Below the pieces are notes generated by a model, which saw nothing but the letters and a program-made list of their open reading frames with translations, was not told the origin of the DNA and made no database searches. Below, in pieces: positions 10,736 to 20,465 of a DNA stretch of 64,000 nt (its first letter is position 1; every line of letters begins with the position of its first letter). A program made the translations under genes and the position numbers. Origin of the DNA: CAWKAV01 sp963847735 (GTDB lineage Bacteria; Desulfobacterota; Desulfuromonadia; Desulfuromonadales; BM103); assembly GCA_963847735.1 (NCBI GenBank), contig CAWKAV010000003.1, forward strand, positions 1 to 64,000, read 5' to 3'.

Positions 10736-11466
10736 CGCCGCTCGTCTTCTTGCACGGATTTTTGGGCACGCCGGCCGAGTGGCGACCTGTGCTTGACGCG
10801 CTCGTCCCCCCAGCAACTGACGTCCGCCATCCAGCTGCCCTTGGCCGCTGATTGGTCCGCTGGTGTTCGGCGAATCGGCGCGGAACTCCCCGAGCAATGT
10901 GTCCTAGTCGGTTACAGTCTGGGAGCGAGAGTCGCCTTGGGTGTCGCCCTGGCAGATCCGGTTCGTATCCGGGGTCTGTGCCTGGTTTCCGGCAATCCCG
11001 GCTTGCCGCCAGACCAGTGTGCAAAGCGGTTCGACCATGACCGCGGCGTGGCCCTTCGCATCGAAAGTCAGGCCTGGCCCGAATTTCTTCGGGATTGGTA
11101 CCAACAAGACGTATTCGCGTCCGTCGACCAGCAGGCACGCGCCACTTGGATCCGGCAAAAGGCAGCCCTCGATCGACCCTATCAGGCCAACTTGCTACGC
11201 TGCTATTCCATTGCCAATCAACCGAACTACTGGCCACAGCTGAACGGTCTGCCGTTTCCCACGCTGGTGATTGTGGGCGAGCGGGACCCCAAGTACATGG
11301 CGATCGCGCAGGCAATACAACAGTGCGCCCGCGAATACAAGTTTCGGTCGTCCCCGCATCGGGCCACGCCGTGCACCGGGAACGGCCGGGGGCCGTGGCG
11401 AACCTGTTGACAACGTTTTGCGCTTCGATTTCCGAGAGAGAAACTGGAGGAGACCAAGATGAGTGA
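10732..11466 (+). CDS. menH: SHCHC synthase MenH, alpha/beta hydrolase (two frameshifts)
   Basis: Starts MTPLVFLHGFLGTPAEW, the oxyanion-hole HGF motif of alpha/beta hydrolases. After a slip near 10805 the nucleophile elbow GYSLGA appears, then SGNPGL; the acid is in GERDPKY; after a slip near 11340 the histidine is in ASGHAVHRERP. It eliminates pyruvate from SEPHCHC. ATG overlaps the menD stop, and its own end (TGA 11464-11466) overlaps the menB start by 8 bases, so translation is probably coupled. About 243 residues over three frames, typical for MenH. Confidence 0.85.
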
Positions 11467-12280
11467 TTATGCTTGGCAAACGGCCAAGTCGTACACGGAT
11501 ATCCGCTACGAGCACTTCGAGGGGATCGCCAAGATCACGATCAATCGGCCGGAGGTCCGCAATGCGTTCCGCCCGGCAACGGTGATCGAGATGCGGGACG
11601 CACTGCAACACGCAAGGATGGACCCGACGATCGGTGTGATCGTGCTGACCGGCGAAGGGGAGAAGGCGTTCTGTTCGGGGGGCGACCAGAAGATTCGCGG
11701 CGAGGCGGGTTATCGAGACGAATCGGGTACCGAGCATCTCAATGTGTTGGATTTTCAGCGTGAGATTCGCAGCTGTCCCAAACCGGTCATCGCGATGGTC
11801 GCCGGCTACGCCATCGGCGGCGGCCATGTGCTGCATGTGATGTGTGATCTAACGATCGCCGCCGAGAATGCGATCTTCGGCCAAACCGGACCGAAGGTCG
11901 GAAGCTTCGACGGAGGTTACGGGTCGAGCTATCTGGCGCGGATCGTGGGACAAAAGAAGGCGCGGGAGATTTGGTTTCTTTGCCGCCAATACAATGCCCA
12001 GGAAGCACTCGCCATGGGACTGGTCAATATGGTCGTGCCTTATAGCGAGTTAGAAGCGGAAACCGTTCGTTGGTGCCGAGAGATCCTCAGCAAATCGCCG
12101 ATTGCGATCCGCTGCCTGAAGGCCGCGTTGAATGCGGATTGCGACGGCCAGGCGGGGCTACAGGAACTGGCGGGTAACGCCACGATGCTGTTCTATATGA
12201 CCGAGGAGGGGCAGGAAGGACGGAATGCCTTCGTCCAAAAGCGCCCTCCAGATTTCCATCGGTTCCCGCGACGTGGGTAG
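11459..12280 (+). CDS. menB: 1,4-dihydroxy-2-naphthoyl-CoA synthase MenB
   Basis: Intact 273-residue crotonase-fold enzyme that closes the second ring from o-succinylbenzoyl-CoA. Motifs: FEGIAKITINRPEVRNAFRP near the N terminus, FCSGGDQKIRG (oxyanion glycine) and GYAIGGGHVLHVMCDLTIAA in the middle, then GPKVGSFDGGYG, MenB-specific and containing the catalytic Asp/Tyr loop. The C terminus FVQKRPPDFHRFPR is also typical. GGAGG at about 11446 lies at good distance from ATG 11459. One of the few cluster genes with no indel. Confidence 0.96.
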   Translation: MSDYAWQTAKSYTDIRYEHFEGIAKITINRPEVRNAFRPATVIEMRDALQHARMDPTIGVIVLTGEGEKAFCSGGDQKIRGEAGYRDESGTEHLNVLDFQREIRSCPKPVIAMVAGYAIGGGHVLHVMCDLTIAAENAIFGQTGPKVGSFDGGYGSSYLARIVGQKKAREIWFLCRQYNAQEALAMGLVNMVVPYSELEAETVRWCREILSKSPIAIRCLKAALNADCDGQAGLQELAGNATMLFYMTEEGQEGRNAFVQKRPPDFHRFPRRG

Positions 12281-12341
12281 GCAATTGGGGCTGGCCAGCC
12301 GCCCATCCGGGCCAAACAGCGAGTTGGGATTCCGCCGTCCG

Positions 12342-13258
12342 ATGAAAGTCGGCAGAGCAGACAAAATCATGTGGCAAACCTGGTTCTTGGCCGCACGACC
12401 GAAGACCCTGTTTGCCGGGATCTGTCCTGTGGTCCTCGGCACGGCCCTCGCCGAGCGTGAAGGGCTGGCAAATCCGGTCGCCGCCCTTGCCGCCCTGCTG
12501 GGGGCCCTGTCGATTCAGATCGGCACAAATTTCTGCAATGACTATTTCGATTTTCGGCAAGGGGCCGACACGGGTGACCGAAAGGGGCCAACACGAGCCG
12601 TGGCCGCCGGACTCGTCTCGCCCGCAATGATGCTGGCCGCCACGCTCGCGGCATTTTCCATCACGGCAGCGGTCTGCCTTTACCTGGTGGCTCGGGCCGG
12701 TTGGCCGTTGGCCGTTTTGGGAGCGATCAGCATCTTGTGCGGAGTCTGGTATACGGCAACCCGTTTCTCCTTGGCCTACTTGGGCCTAGGCGATCTGTTC
12801 GTGCTGGTGTTCTTCGGTCCCGTGGCCGTCGCCGGCACGTTCTACGTTCAGGCCCTTCGTTTTTCCCTCAGGCGCCGCCGTAGCGGGTATCGCCCCCGGG
12901 CTGATTTCGGTCGGCATCCTCGTGGTCAATAACTTGCGCGACATCCAGGAGGATGCCCAAGCCGAAAAGCGAACCTTGGCCGTCCGCTGGGGGCCGACCC
13001 TTTGCGCGGTGGGATAGCACGCTCTGCCTGCTGGGCGCCGCATTGGTACCGCCGCTGTTGTGGTCGCAATTCGCATTGCCGCCCGCGATTGTTGCGGCCT
13101 CCCTGGCTCTCTTGCCCGGGTTGGCGTTGATCCGGCAGATTTGGACGTCCGAAGGCCCCTCGCTCAATCCCTTGCTGGGCAAGACAGGGGGGCTCTTGGT
13201 CCTCTTCACCTTGATCTTCTCCCTGGTGTGCCTTCTGACCGCCCGTCCGAGCGGCTAG
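12342..13258 (+). CDS. menA: DHNA polyprenyltransferase MenA (two frameshifts)
   Basis: UbiA-family membrane prenyltransferase. First aspartate motif NDYFDFRQGADTGDRKGPTRAV is clear; after a slip near 12870 the second motif NNLRDIQEDAQAEKRTLAVRWG follows, and a second slip near 12990 leads to the last membrane helices, ending LLTARPSG. Several hydrophobic segments (LAATLAAFSITAAVCLYLV and later) fit eight or nine helices. It attaches the isoprenoid tail to 1,4-dihydroxy-2-naphthoate. Start chosen at ATG 12342; ATG 12369 (MWQTWFLAARPKTL) is nearly as good because MenA proteins usually begin close to the WxxAxRPKTL motif. Confidence 0.88.
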
Positions 13259-13277
13259 TATCCGACGTGGTGCCCGC

Positions 13278-14203
13278 ATGCGACTGTTTCGTTACCAGAT
13301 TCCGCTGACGGCGCCGATTCAATTGGGCAACGTGCGAATCGAAATGCGGGAGGGGCTGCTGCTTCGGCACGAGGCCGGGTGCGCGTTATCATGGGGGGAA
13401 GCGGCGCCGCTGCCGGGATTCAGCAGCGAGACCTTGCCGCAGGTCATCGATGCAGCTCGACAGCAGGCGTGGGGCCGCTATCCCAGTCTGCAGTTCGCTT
13501 ATGACTCGCTGGAATTTCCACCCGTCGCCGTACGGGTCGCGATCAGCGCATTATTGATGGGTGAGCGAAGCGAGCTTTGGCGGGCTGTTCGCCGAATCCG
13601 AGACCTCCCTCATCCGATTCTGAAACTCAAAGTCGCTCGCGGGATTCGGCTGGAAGAGGAAATCGATTTGGTGTTGGCCCTCAAGCAGGCCCTGCACCCG
13701 ACCAGCGGCTGCGGCTGGACGCCAACCGCGGTTGGGACTACCGGCAGGCCTTGAGCTTCGCCCGGGCGATTGGAAGCAGCCAGATCGAGTACATCGAAGA
13801 ACCGACGCGTGAGCCGAAGGATTTCGAGCGTCTGCTCGAGCTTTCGGGCGTCCCGTACGCCCTGGATGAGACGCTCCGGGAAACGACCGATCTGCACCGT
13901 TTCCCACAGGCGGCGGCTCTTATTGTCAAGCCGACTTTGCAGGGCGGGCGCGACACAATCGCACGACTTGCGGCAGACTCTCGACCGCTCGTGTTTTCCT
14001 CCGCATTCGAGAGCGGCGTCGGCCTGTACAACATTGCCCGCGCGGCTGCCCTGTTCGCACCCCAGGTCCCCGTCGGCCTGGACACATTTCGCTGGCTGAC
14101 ACGAGATACGGTGGTCCCACGTTTCCAATCTCCCGACGGATCGATCGAGGTTCCCTCGGCTTGGCAAATCGATGACACATGCCTGGAGGAATTGACGTGT
14201 TAA
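13278..14203 (+). CDS. menC: o-Succinylbenzoate synthase MenC (frameshift near 13700)
   Basis: Enolase-superfamily dehydratase acting on SHCHC. The N-terminal capping domain reads RYQIPLTAPIQLG and WGEAAPLPGFS. The barrel shows the catalytic lysine motif LKLKVARG; after a slip, LDANRGWD, then EYIEEPTREP and ALDETLRE (metal ligands), VKPTLQGG (second catalytic lysine) and SSAFESGVGL. Together about 308 residues. It begins 19 bases after menA, and its TAA overlaps the region of the menE start. Confidence 0.9.
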
Positions 14204-15585
14204 CGCCCCTCCCCTGCCCCGTGGGCCTCGCGGCCGATCGTCTCCCGGATCAAGCCGCTCTGGCATGGAGCGGCGGCCAATTGAGTTACAGAGCGCTTGA
14301 TCGCATGGTCGGACGGCCGAGCGAGATGTGGCGACGTATCGAAGTGGACGTCGGCGACCGTGTCGGCTTGTTGACCCAAACCGACGTGGGCTGCGTCATT
14401 GCGTTCTGGACGTTATTGAGAAAGGGAGCGACGGTATGCCCTCTCAATCCGCGTTGGCCAGCTGCGGCCGTCGACGAGGCAGTCTGCGTTGCCGCCATCG
14501 ATCGCCTGCTGGCGGCAGAGGATTGGTCCAGCTGGCGGCATTGGGCCGACGAACGCCCTGGACGCCGCGGCCGAGAGCCGCTCGATCAAGGCCTCGCCCG
14601 CCACGATCGTCTTCAGTTCCGGCAGCACGGGGACCCCCAAGGCGATCGCCCACGAACTGTCGTCCCATCTGGCCAGCGCGGTTCGAACCAAAACCTGCCT
14701 CTGCGACCGGGCGACCGCTGGCTGCTCTCCTTGCCCTTGTTCCATGTCTCGGGAATCGGCATCCTTTTTCGCTGTGCCATGGCAGGAGCCACGGTCGCAA
14801 TCCCGTCGCAAGAGCTGTCGCTGCGGGCGCAAATCCAGCAGCACCAGCCGACTCATCTTTCCTTGGTCCCGACCCAATTGAGCCGATTGATGGATCAGCA
14901 AGCACAACCCCCAGCGTCGCTGCGCGCCGTCTTGTTGGGCGGCGGCCCCCTGCCATCGGATCTGATCCGGCGGGCCAGTGCCGCCGGCTGGCCCTTGGCC
15001 ACGACGTACGGGCTCTCCGAGATGGCGTCACAAGTGACAACGACCGCAGCCGGAGCAGGCGACGACGAACTTCGCACGGCAGGCCACGTACTCGCGGGCC
15101 GAGAGCTGAAGATCGGCGACGATCGTGAGATCCTGGTGCGGGGCGAGACTCTTTTTCGCGGATACGTTCAGCAACGCGACATGACTCGGCCCAGTGACGC
15201 CGACGGATGGTTTCACACGGGCGATCTGGGGTGTTGGGACGCCGCCGGGCGATTGATCGTAATCGGCCGGCGCGACAACCTGTTTATCTCCGGTGGAGAG
15301 AACATTTATCCCGAGGAGATTGAGCTCGTGCTGCTGGACTTGCCCGGCGTGCGGCAGGCCCTGGTCGTGCCAATTGCGAGCCAACAATATGGACAAAGAC
15401 CGGTTGCGTATATCGATGGCGATCACGCACACCGACGTCTCGTGCGGCCCTCAGCGAGCGGCTACCGCGATTCAAGATTCCCGATCGCTTCCTCGCCTGG
15501 CCGTCGCAGATAGGACTCAAACCGGATCGTCTCGCCCTTCCAACAACTGGCCGAGAAGGAACCCGAACTGGGCGGACCCCGGTAA
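14197..15585 (+). CDS. menE: o-Succinylbenzoate-CoA ligase MenE (frameshifts near 14555, 14690, 15430)
   Basis: ANL-family adenylating enzyme making OSB-CoA. The start is taken as GTG 14197 because GGAGGA at 14184-14189 is well placed and the menC stop is at 14201-14203. The P-loop TIVFSSGSTGTPKAIAHE sits in a different frame between two compensating slips. The main frame resumes with PLFHVSGIGILFR, LLGGGPLPSDLI, TYGLSEMASQ and GWFHTGDLG, then RRDNLFISGGENIYPEEIE, the adenylation and hinge motifs. After a third slip the tail reads RFKIPDRFLAWP and stops at 15583-15585. Substrate assignment rests on the men neighbourhood. Confidence 0.88.
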
Positions 15586-15800
15586 ATGACACGTTGCCTG
15601 CGCCGTCAAGTCACGGACTTGATGAGCCGAAAATGCGGTTGTTGCAGACACGGGCTGGTGCATTCCCCAAGCGAACACAAAAAATCGACGGAATGTAACG
15701 ATTCGGTATCCAGCTTTCCGCGTATCTGTGCTCAACCTTGATGGTCGTTCGCGAACTCCTTAGACTCGAAGTCAGAGGCGATCCCACCCCAAGGACAGCG

Positions 15801-16529
15801 ATGAACCCAATTCCCTCCAGTCAACGCATCCTGCTTGTCGAAGACGACGCGTCGCTAGCCGAAATGGTGGCCGATTTTCTCGCCCCGCACGGATTTCACG
15901 TTTCCGTTGTAGGACGTGGAGACACAGCACCGCAGCGGATCATTGAGGAAAACCCCGATCGCGGTGCTGCTGGATATCAACCTGCCAGGCTTGGACGGAT
16001 TTGGAGTTTGTCGAGCCGCGGTACGCGGCGCAGTATCGCGGTGCGATCATCATGCTGACCCGCGGGGCGAGGAAGTCGACGAGGTGGTCGGGCTTGAGGT
16101 CGGTGCCGATGACTACATGGCCGAGCCCGTGCGACCCGCGTCCTGCTCGCCCGCCTACGGACCCATGCGCCGCGAACACCGCTGAATGATCCCGAGACGC
16201 GGAGCCAGCCGATTGAAGTCGGCCGCGCTGATCGTGGACGAATCGAGCGAACGGCGACGACGATGGCCTGCCGCTGGATCGACAGCAGACCGCTGGACGA
16301 TCTCGACCTGCTTCCCTGCTCTCACCGCCACGCGGTCGAGCTCGCTCAACACTTCACCAACGTCTAAAGACAGTTCTCGCCACCTGTACGCCTGCCCTTT
16401 GATGGGCTGGACCATCGAATCGATCTTGCATTTCACGTCTGCGGAAGAAGTTGGCGGACGATCCAGCCAGAACCACAGCGAATCAAGTCGGTCCGAGGGG
16501 TCGGCTATATGCTGGCTGCTGAATCATGA
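15801..16529 (+). CDS. OmpR/RstA-type response regulator (heavily frameshifted)
   Basis: The receiver starts SQRILLVEDDASLAEMVADFL with the acidic pair. The phosphoacceptor is in LLDINLPGLDGF after a slip near 15960. RGAIIMLTRG and EVVGLEVGADDY follow in changing frames. The C-terminal winged helix is recognisable at its end, RIKSVRGVGYMLAAES, with stop 16527-16529. At least four indels are needed. The stop overlaps the kinase start by ATGA, so the two form one operon. The signal is unknown. Real decay cannot be excluded, but other genes show the same kind of damage. Confidence 0.72.
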
Positions 16530-18135
16530 CCGGGCTATTCATCCGTTTCTACCTGGGCGTTTTAGCGGTCTTGTTTCTAGCGTGGTATATCAACGGCGGT
16601 GTGTTGGAACGCCGGACGGAGGCCGAATGGGCGCCGCGTCGTCGTCGCAGCGCATCGCGGTGGTGCGTTGCTCGTGGCAAGCCACTTAGACGGTGCGCCG
16701 ACCGAGAAGCGACAGGCGAAACTGGAGGAGCTGCGGCAGCGGTTTGACTATCCTCTGGAGATCCTGCCCGTGAGTGCCCTGCCCGCGTCGCTCCAGCGAC
16801 AGATTTCGCAAGGCGGTGAGGTATTCTTCGACGCCCCGGACGAGGACCGCAACACCTCCGCCGTGGTGGTCCCCCTGACGACGCGACAGGAAGTCGTCCG
16901 CCTGGGCCCCTTCCCCAGCTATCGACTGCGGGAGATTGAAGAATCCCTGGGCGGCTGGATGCGGCTGACGGCCGCGACCGTCGAGTCAGCGCCGCCGGCG
17001 GATCGAGAGGCGGTGCTCGACCAACTGGCCGAAGAATTCGCCTTTCCCATCGCACTCCTGCCAAGCGCAGAGGACTTGCCAGAACGGTCGCGGGAGCGAA
17101 TTCGCGGCCGGTGAGGATGTCGTGTTTTATTCGGTGGCGGGAGAAGATAGCTTTGCCGCAATTCCATTTCAGCAAGAGGACGAAGTCGTGGTCTTCGGTC
17201 CCTTCCCTCGCTTTGATGAGACGGAACACAAGGCCGCGACCACCACGCTGGCGATCGTCCTGCTTCCGGCGGCCGCGGCAATCGCCCTCTTGTTGCGACC
17301 GGTTGCACGACAACTTCGTTACGTCGAGCGGACCGCCAAGGCCATAGCCAGTGGTGACCTGAGCGCACGTGTTGACGAGCGCCGCGTGAGCTCGACGCGA
17401 TCCCTGGCCCAATCCTTCAACCACATGGCCGCCCGTACTGAATCTTTGGTACGCACCCAACGCGAACTCCTGCAGGCCGTGTCGCACGAACTGCGAACTC
17501 CCCTGGCGAGGATGCGATTCGCCGTTGACTTGATCTCAACCGCCCAGAACGATATTGAGCGTCAACAGCGACTCCGATCACTTGATGACGCCACGGAGGA
17601 ACTCGACGCACTCGTGGGAGAGCTCCTGGCCTACGTGCGATCGGAAACAACGGAGGTAGTGCTGAATCGCGAATCGATTGCCTTGAACGAGTCATTGCAT
17701 CAATTGACTGACAGGTTCGGGTCACTTTATCCATCCATTCGCTTCGAAGTCAGTGGACTTACCTCTGACACCGACGGCTTGTGGGCCGACCCCGTGTCGT
17801 TCCAACGGGCGATGAGCAATCTGCTGAGCAACGCCTGCAGGTTTGCGAAAGAGAATGTCCGAATTAGAGCTCAGACGACCGAGGAGAACGTGACGATCGA
17901 TGTAGATGATGATGGAGGCGGAATTCCCGTGGCCGATCGCCAACGTGTGTTCGAGCCCTTCGTGCGGTTGAACAGCTCTGCCGACGCCGATGCACGCGGA
18001 GTCGGGCTTGGCCTGGCGCTCGTGAAGAGGGTCGTCACACAGCACGGTGGCTCTGTTGTCGCCCTGAACAGCCCGCTGGGCGGTTGCTGTATCCGAACCA
18101 TTTGGCCGAATGCGTCTCCGAAGACCGCGAGATGA
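16526..18135 (+). CDS. RstB-like sensor histidine kinase (frameshifts near 16650 and 17095)
   Basis: Begins MTGLFIRFYLGVLAVLFLAWYI, a membrane helix, followed by an extracytoplasmic domain of about 170 residues. After a slip come a second helix (TLAIVLLPAAAAIALLL) and a HAMP segment (LSARVDERR). The H-box is QAVSHELRTPLARMRF with the phosphorylated histidine. N-box (SNLLSNACRFA), G1 (DDDGGGIP) and G2 (GVGLGLALVKRV) are intact. It would phosphorylate the regulator encoded just upstream. The layout resembles RstB/CpxA kinases. Confidence 0.82.
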
Positions 18136-18268
18136 CATACGGAAAGAAGTCTTGTACGGCGTTTGGCCCCGCCTTGGATTCTGCGAAATCGTGAAATCAT
18201 GTCGTGTCTCGGCCAATCACTCGGAGACCACCGAACAGGCATGAGTCCTTAGGGTCCGCTCGCGTCCT
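18136..18268. other. Spacer, nothing recognised
   Basis: Short stretch after the kinase with no supportable gene; it begins a poorly coding region that runs to about 18947. Confidence 0.3.
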
Positions 18269-18580
18269 GTGCCGATGGACACCCTGACGCCCGGCAGGAC
18301 AGGAAGAGTTGCTGGACTTGCGACAATCGGCCAGCGATCCGTTTTCCTCGGCGTTGACACGCCTTACTTGGACGACGCGGCGCGCAGGCGTGTTCACGAC
18401 CAAGCGTTCGTGGAAGGTGCAGCTTCCCGCGGGGGCCGAGCCAGTCTTTTCGGGCGATCCGGCGGGGCAAGGTGTGAATGTCTTCCTCGGACTGGGATTC
18501 GCCCACGTCATTCATCAACGCGTTCAGGCGTCACCAGGGGATGACTCCTGGCGTACACGGCAAGCGAATCGCTGTGCCCC
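18269..18580 (+). pseudogene. AraC-family helix-turn-helix remnant or frameshifted gene
   Basis: Two adjacent frames together read like the second helix-turn-helix of an AraC/XylS regulator: VFLGLGFAH, then after a slip SFINAFRRHQGMTPGVHGKR, matching the family consensus LGFxxxSxFxRAFRRxxGxTP. The sequence upstream is weakly similar to the first HTH but needs more frame changes. No ligand-binding domain is visible. I treat it as a remnant or badly frameshifted gene; the function cannot be stated. Confidence 0.45.
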
Positions 18581-18947
18581 AACGTGCGGTTCGGCTCAGG
18601 TCGCGAAGACGCCACGCCGACGGGTCCCTCCTACGCCGCGGGAGCTCGATACCGCTTCTCACTGACCGACACAGGTGCAGCAAATGCAAGAAATCCGTTA
18701 CGCTGCAAACGGCATGACTGAATCGCATTCACGTGGACAGATACAAACGGTTACACGCCGATACGCGTCGAAACGCCGCTGACCGGTTCAACTTCGTATA
18801 ATGCAGGACGTTCTGTGCCGCGAATCCGAGGCCCAGTCCGACGAAGGGTCATTCGGCTGATGTCCGCGACAGCCTCGTCAGGCGGGAGATGGGATTCAGG
18901 CAAAGTGGTCTGGTGATATCGTTCCGGGCGTTGAAGCGAGAACAGCC
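18581..18947. other. Intergenic, no gene seen
   Basis: About 370 bases between the AraC-like remnant and the MacA-like gene. Likely includes the promoter of the adaptor/permease operon; no box I can name. Confidence 0.3.
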
Positions 18948-20465
18948 ATGGCGGTGAATGTAAAGTCAGAACAAGTGACGTCAACGCGTCACCATTCCTT
19001 GGCGAGCCCTAGGTCCGTCCGCCGCGAGGATCGGCACAATCCAGCTCCCCGCGGAGCGAGCTGGTTTCGCGCCGTCGTGGTGGCAGCGGTTGTTGGTGCG
19101 GTGGCGATCGCAGTCACATTGACGTTGGGCGCTGCGTCCCCGGAGACTACTCAGCCTCGACTGGTCCATACGTTGGCTCGTCGTAATCTCGCTGTTAAGG
19201 TCCGCGCCGAGGGCACGCTGGAGAGTTCAAACAACACGGAAGTCCGTTGCAAAGTCAAGGGCGCCAATAGCACGATCGTGTGGATCGTCGACAACGGCAC
19301 GAAAGTTCAGCCGGGCGATGTCCTCGTCCGCCTGGACACCTCGACGATCGAGGACAACATCAACACGCAGAAGATCGCCTATCAGGCGGCCTTGGCGACC
19401 TACGCTCAATCGGAAAGCGACGTCGCCGTGGCCAAGATCAACATTACGGAATACCTCGAGGGGACTTACCGTTCGGAGCTGAAGACCAAGGAAAAGGACG
19501 TAGCGATTGCCAAGGCCAATCTGGTTGCGGCCGAGAACATGCATGAGTTTTCGCGCAAGACTTTCCGAAAGGGCTATATCAGCAAGTTAGAGGTCGAAAG
19601 CAGCGAGTTTTCACTGCAGGAAGCCCAACTGGAGTTGGAAGTCAAAGAAACGGAATTGGATGTACTGAAGCGTTATACGCGAGCGAAGCAAATCCAGGAC
19701 TTGGAGGGAATTCTCAAGGCGAAGGAGGCCAAGTTGGCCTCCGATACGGCCGCACTCGATCTGGAGCGGGCCAAACTGGAACGCGAAGAGCAGCAACTGG
19801 AGAACTGCGTGATTCGTGCCCAAACCAGCGGCATGGCGATCTATGGTGGGAGTCAGAAGTGGGAAGATCGACCCGATATCCGCGAAGGGGCGACGGTCCG
19901 CGAAGACCAGGTGCTGTTGCTGATTCCCGATCTCAGTCAAATGCAAGTGAAGGTCGGCATCCACGAGGCCAAAATCGACCGCATTCGACCGGACCTGCGG
20001 GCTCGCGTCGAGTTACAGGACCGAATGTGCGAAGGCAAAGTCCTGTCAGTCGCTTCCATGGCGGCGCCGGCGGGCTGGTGGAATGGAAACATGGTCAAAT
20101 ACGAGACGATCGTCCAAATCGACACGCAGTCGGACGTCAAGCCGGGGATGAGCGCCGACGTGGAGATCTTTCTTGCGGAGTACGACGACGTCCTCACGAT
20201 TCCCGTCTCGGCCGTCGTCGAGCAGGGAGGACAATTCTTCTGTTGGGTGAAGACAGCCGCCGCTGCGCAGCGACGCGAATTGAAGCTGGGGGACAGCGAT
20301 GACCAGTTCCTCGTCGTGCAGGACGGCGTGAAGGAGGGAGACCAAGTCGTGCTTAACCCCCTGGCCTATCTCGGCGAGGCCCAGGCGGAGGCATTGAGAC
20401 CATTCAGTGGAATCAAATCGAATCCCGGTCCACCGCGTCAGCCGAAACTGGGCGAGGCCAAGTAG
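18948..20465 (+). CDS. HlyD/MacA-type periplasmic adaptor subunit
   Basis: Intact 505-residue membrane fusion protein. A signal-anchor helix lies at about residues 37-58 (VVVAAVVGAVAIAVTLTL). The lipoyl half-motif appears as VKVRAEGTLES and VQPGDVLVRLDTSTIED. A long helical hairpin of about 150 residues with heptad-like Leu/Glu/Lys patterns (LQEAQLELEVKETELDVL) follows. The second lipoyl/beta-barrel part includes IPDLSQMQVKVGIHEAKIDRI and VKPGMSADVEIFL. It bridges an inner-membrane permease to the outer layer. Its stop is directly followed by the permease GTG start. Confidence 0.9.
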   Translation: MAVNVKSEQVTSTRHHSLASPRSVRREDRHNPAPRGASWFRAVVVAAVVGAVAIAVTLTLGAASPETTQPRLVHTLARRNLAVKVRAEGTLESSNNTEVRCKVKGANSTIVWIVDNGTKVQPGDVLVRLDTSTIEDNINTQKIAYQAALATYAQSESDVAVAKINITEYLEGTYRSELKTKEKDVAIAKANLVAAENMHEFSRKTFRKGYISKLEVESSEFSLQEAQLELEVKETELDVLKRYTRAKQIQDLEGILKAKEAKLASDTAALDLERAKLEREEQQLENCVIRAQTSGMAIYGGSQKWEDRPDIREGATVREDQVLLLIPDLSQMQVKVGIHEAKIDRIRPDLRARVELQDRMCEGKVLSVASMAAPAGWWNGNMVKYETIVQIDTQSDVKPGMSADVEIFLAEYDDVLTIPVSAVVEQGGQFFCWVKTAAAAQRRELKLGDSDDQFLVVQDGVKEGDQVVLNPLAYLGEAQAEALRPFSGIKSNPGPPRQPKLGEAK

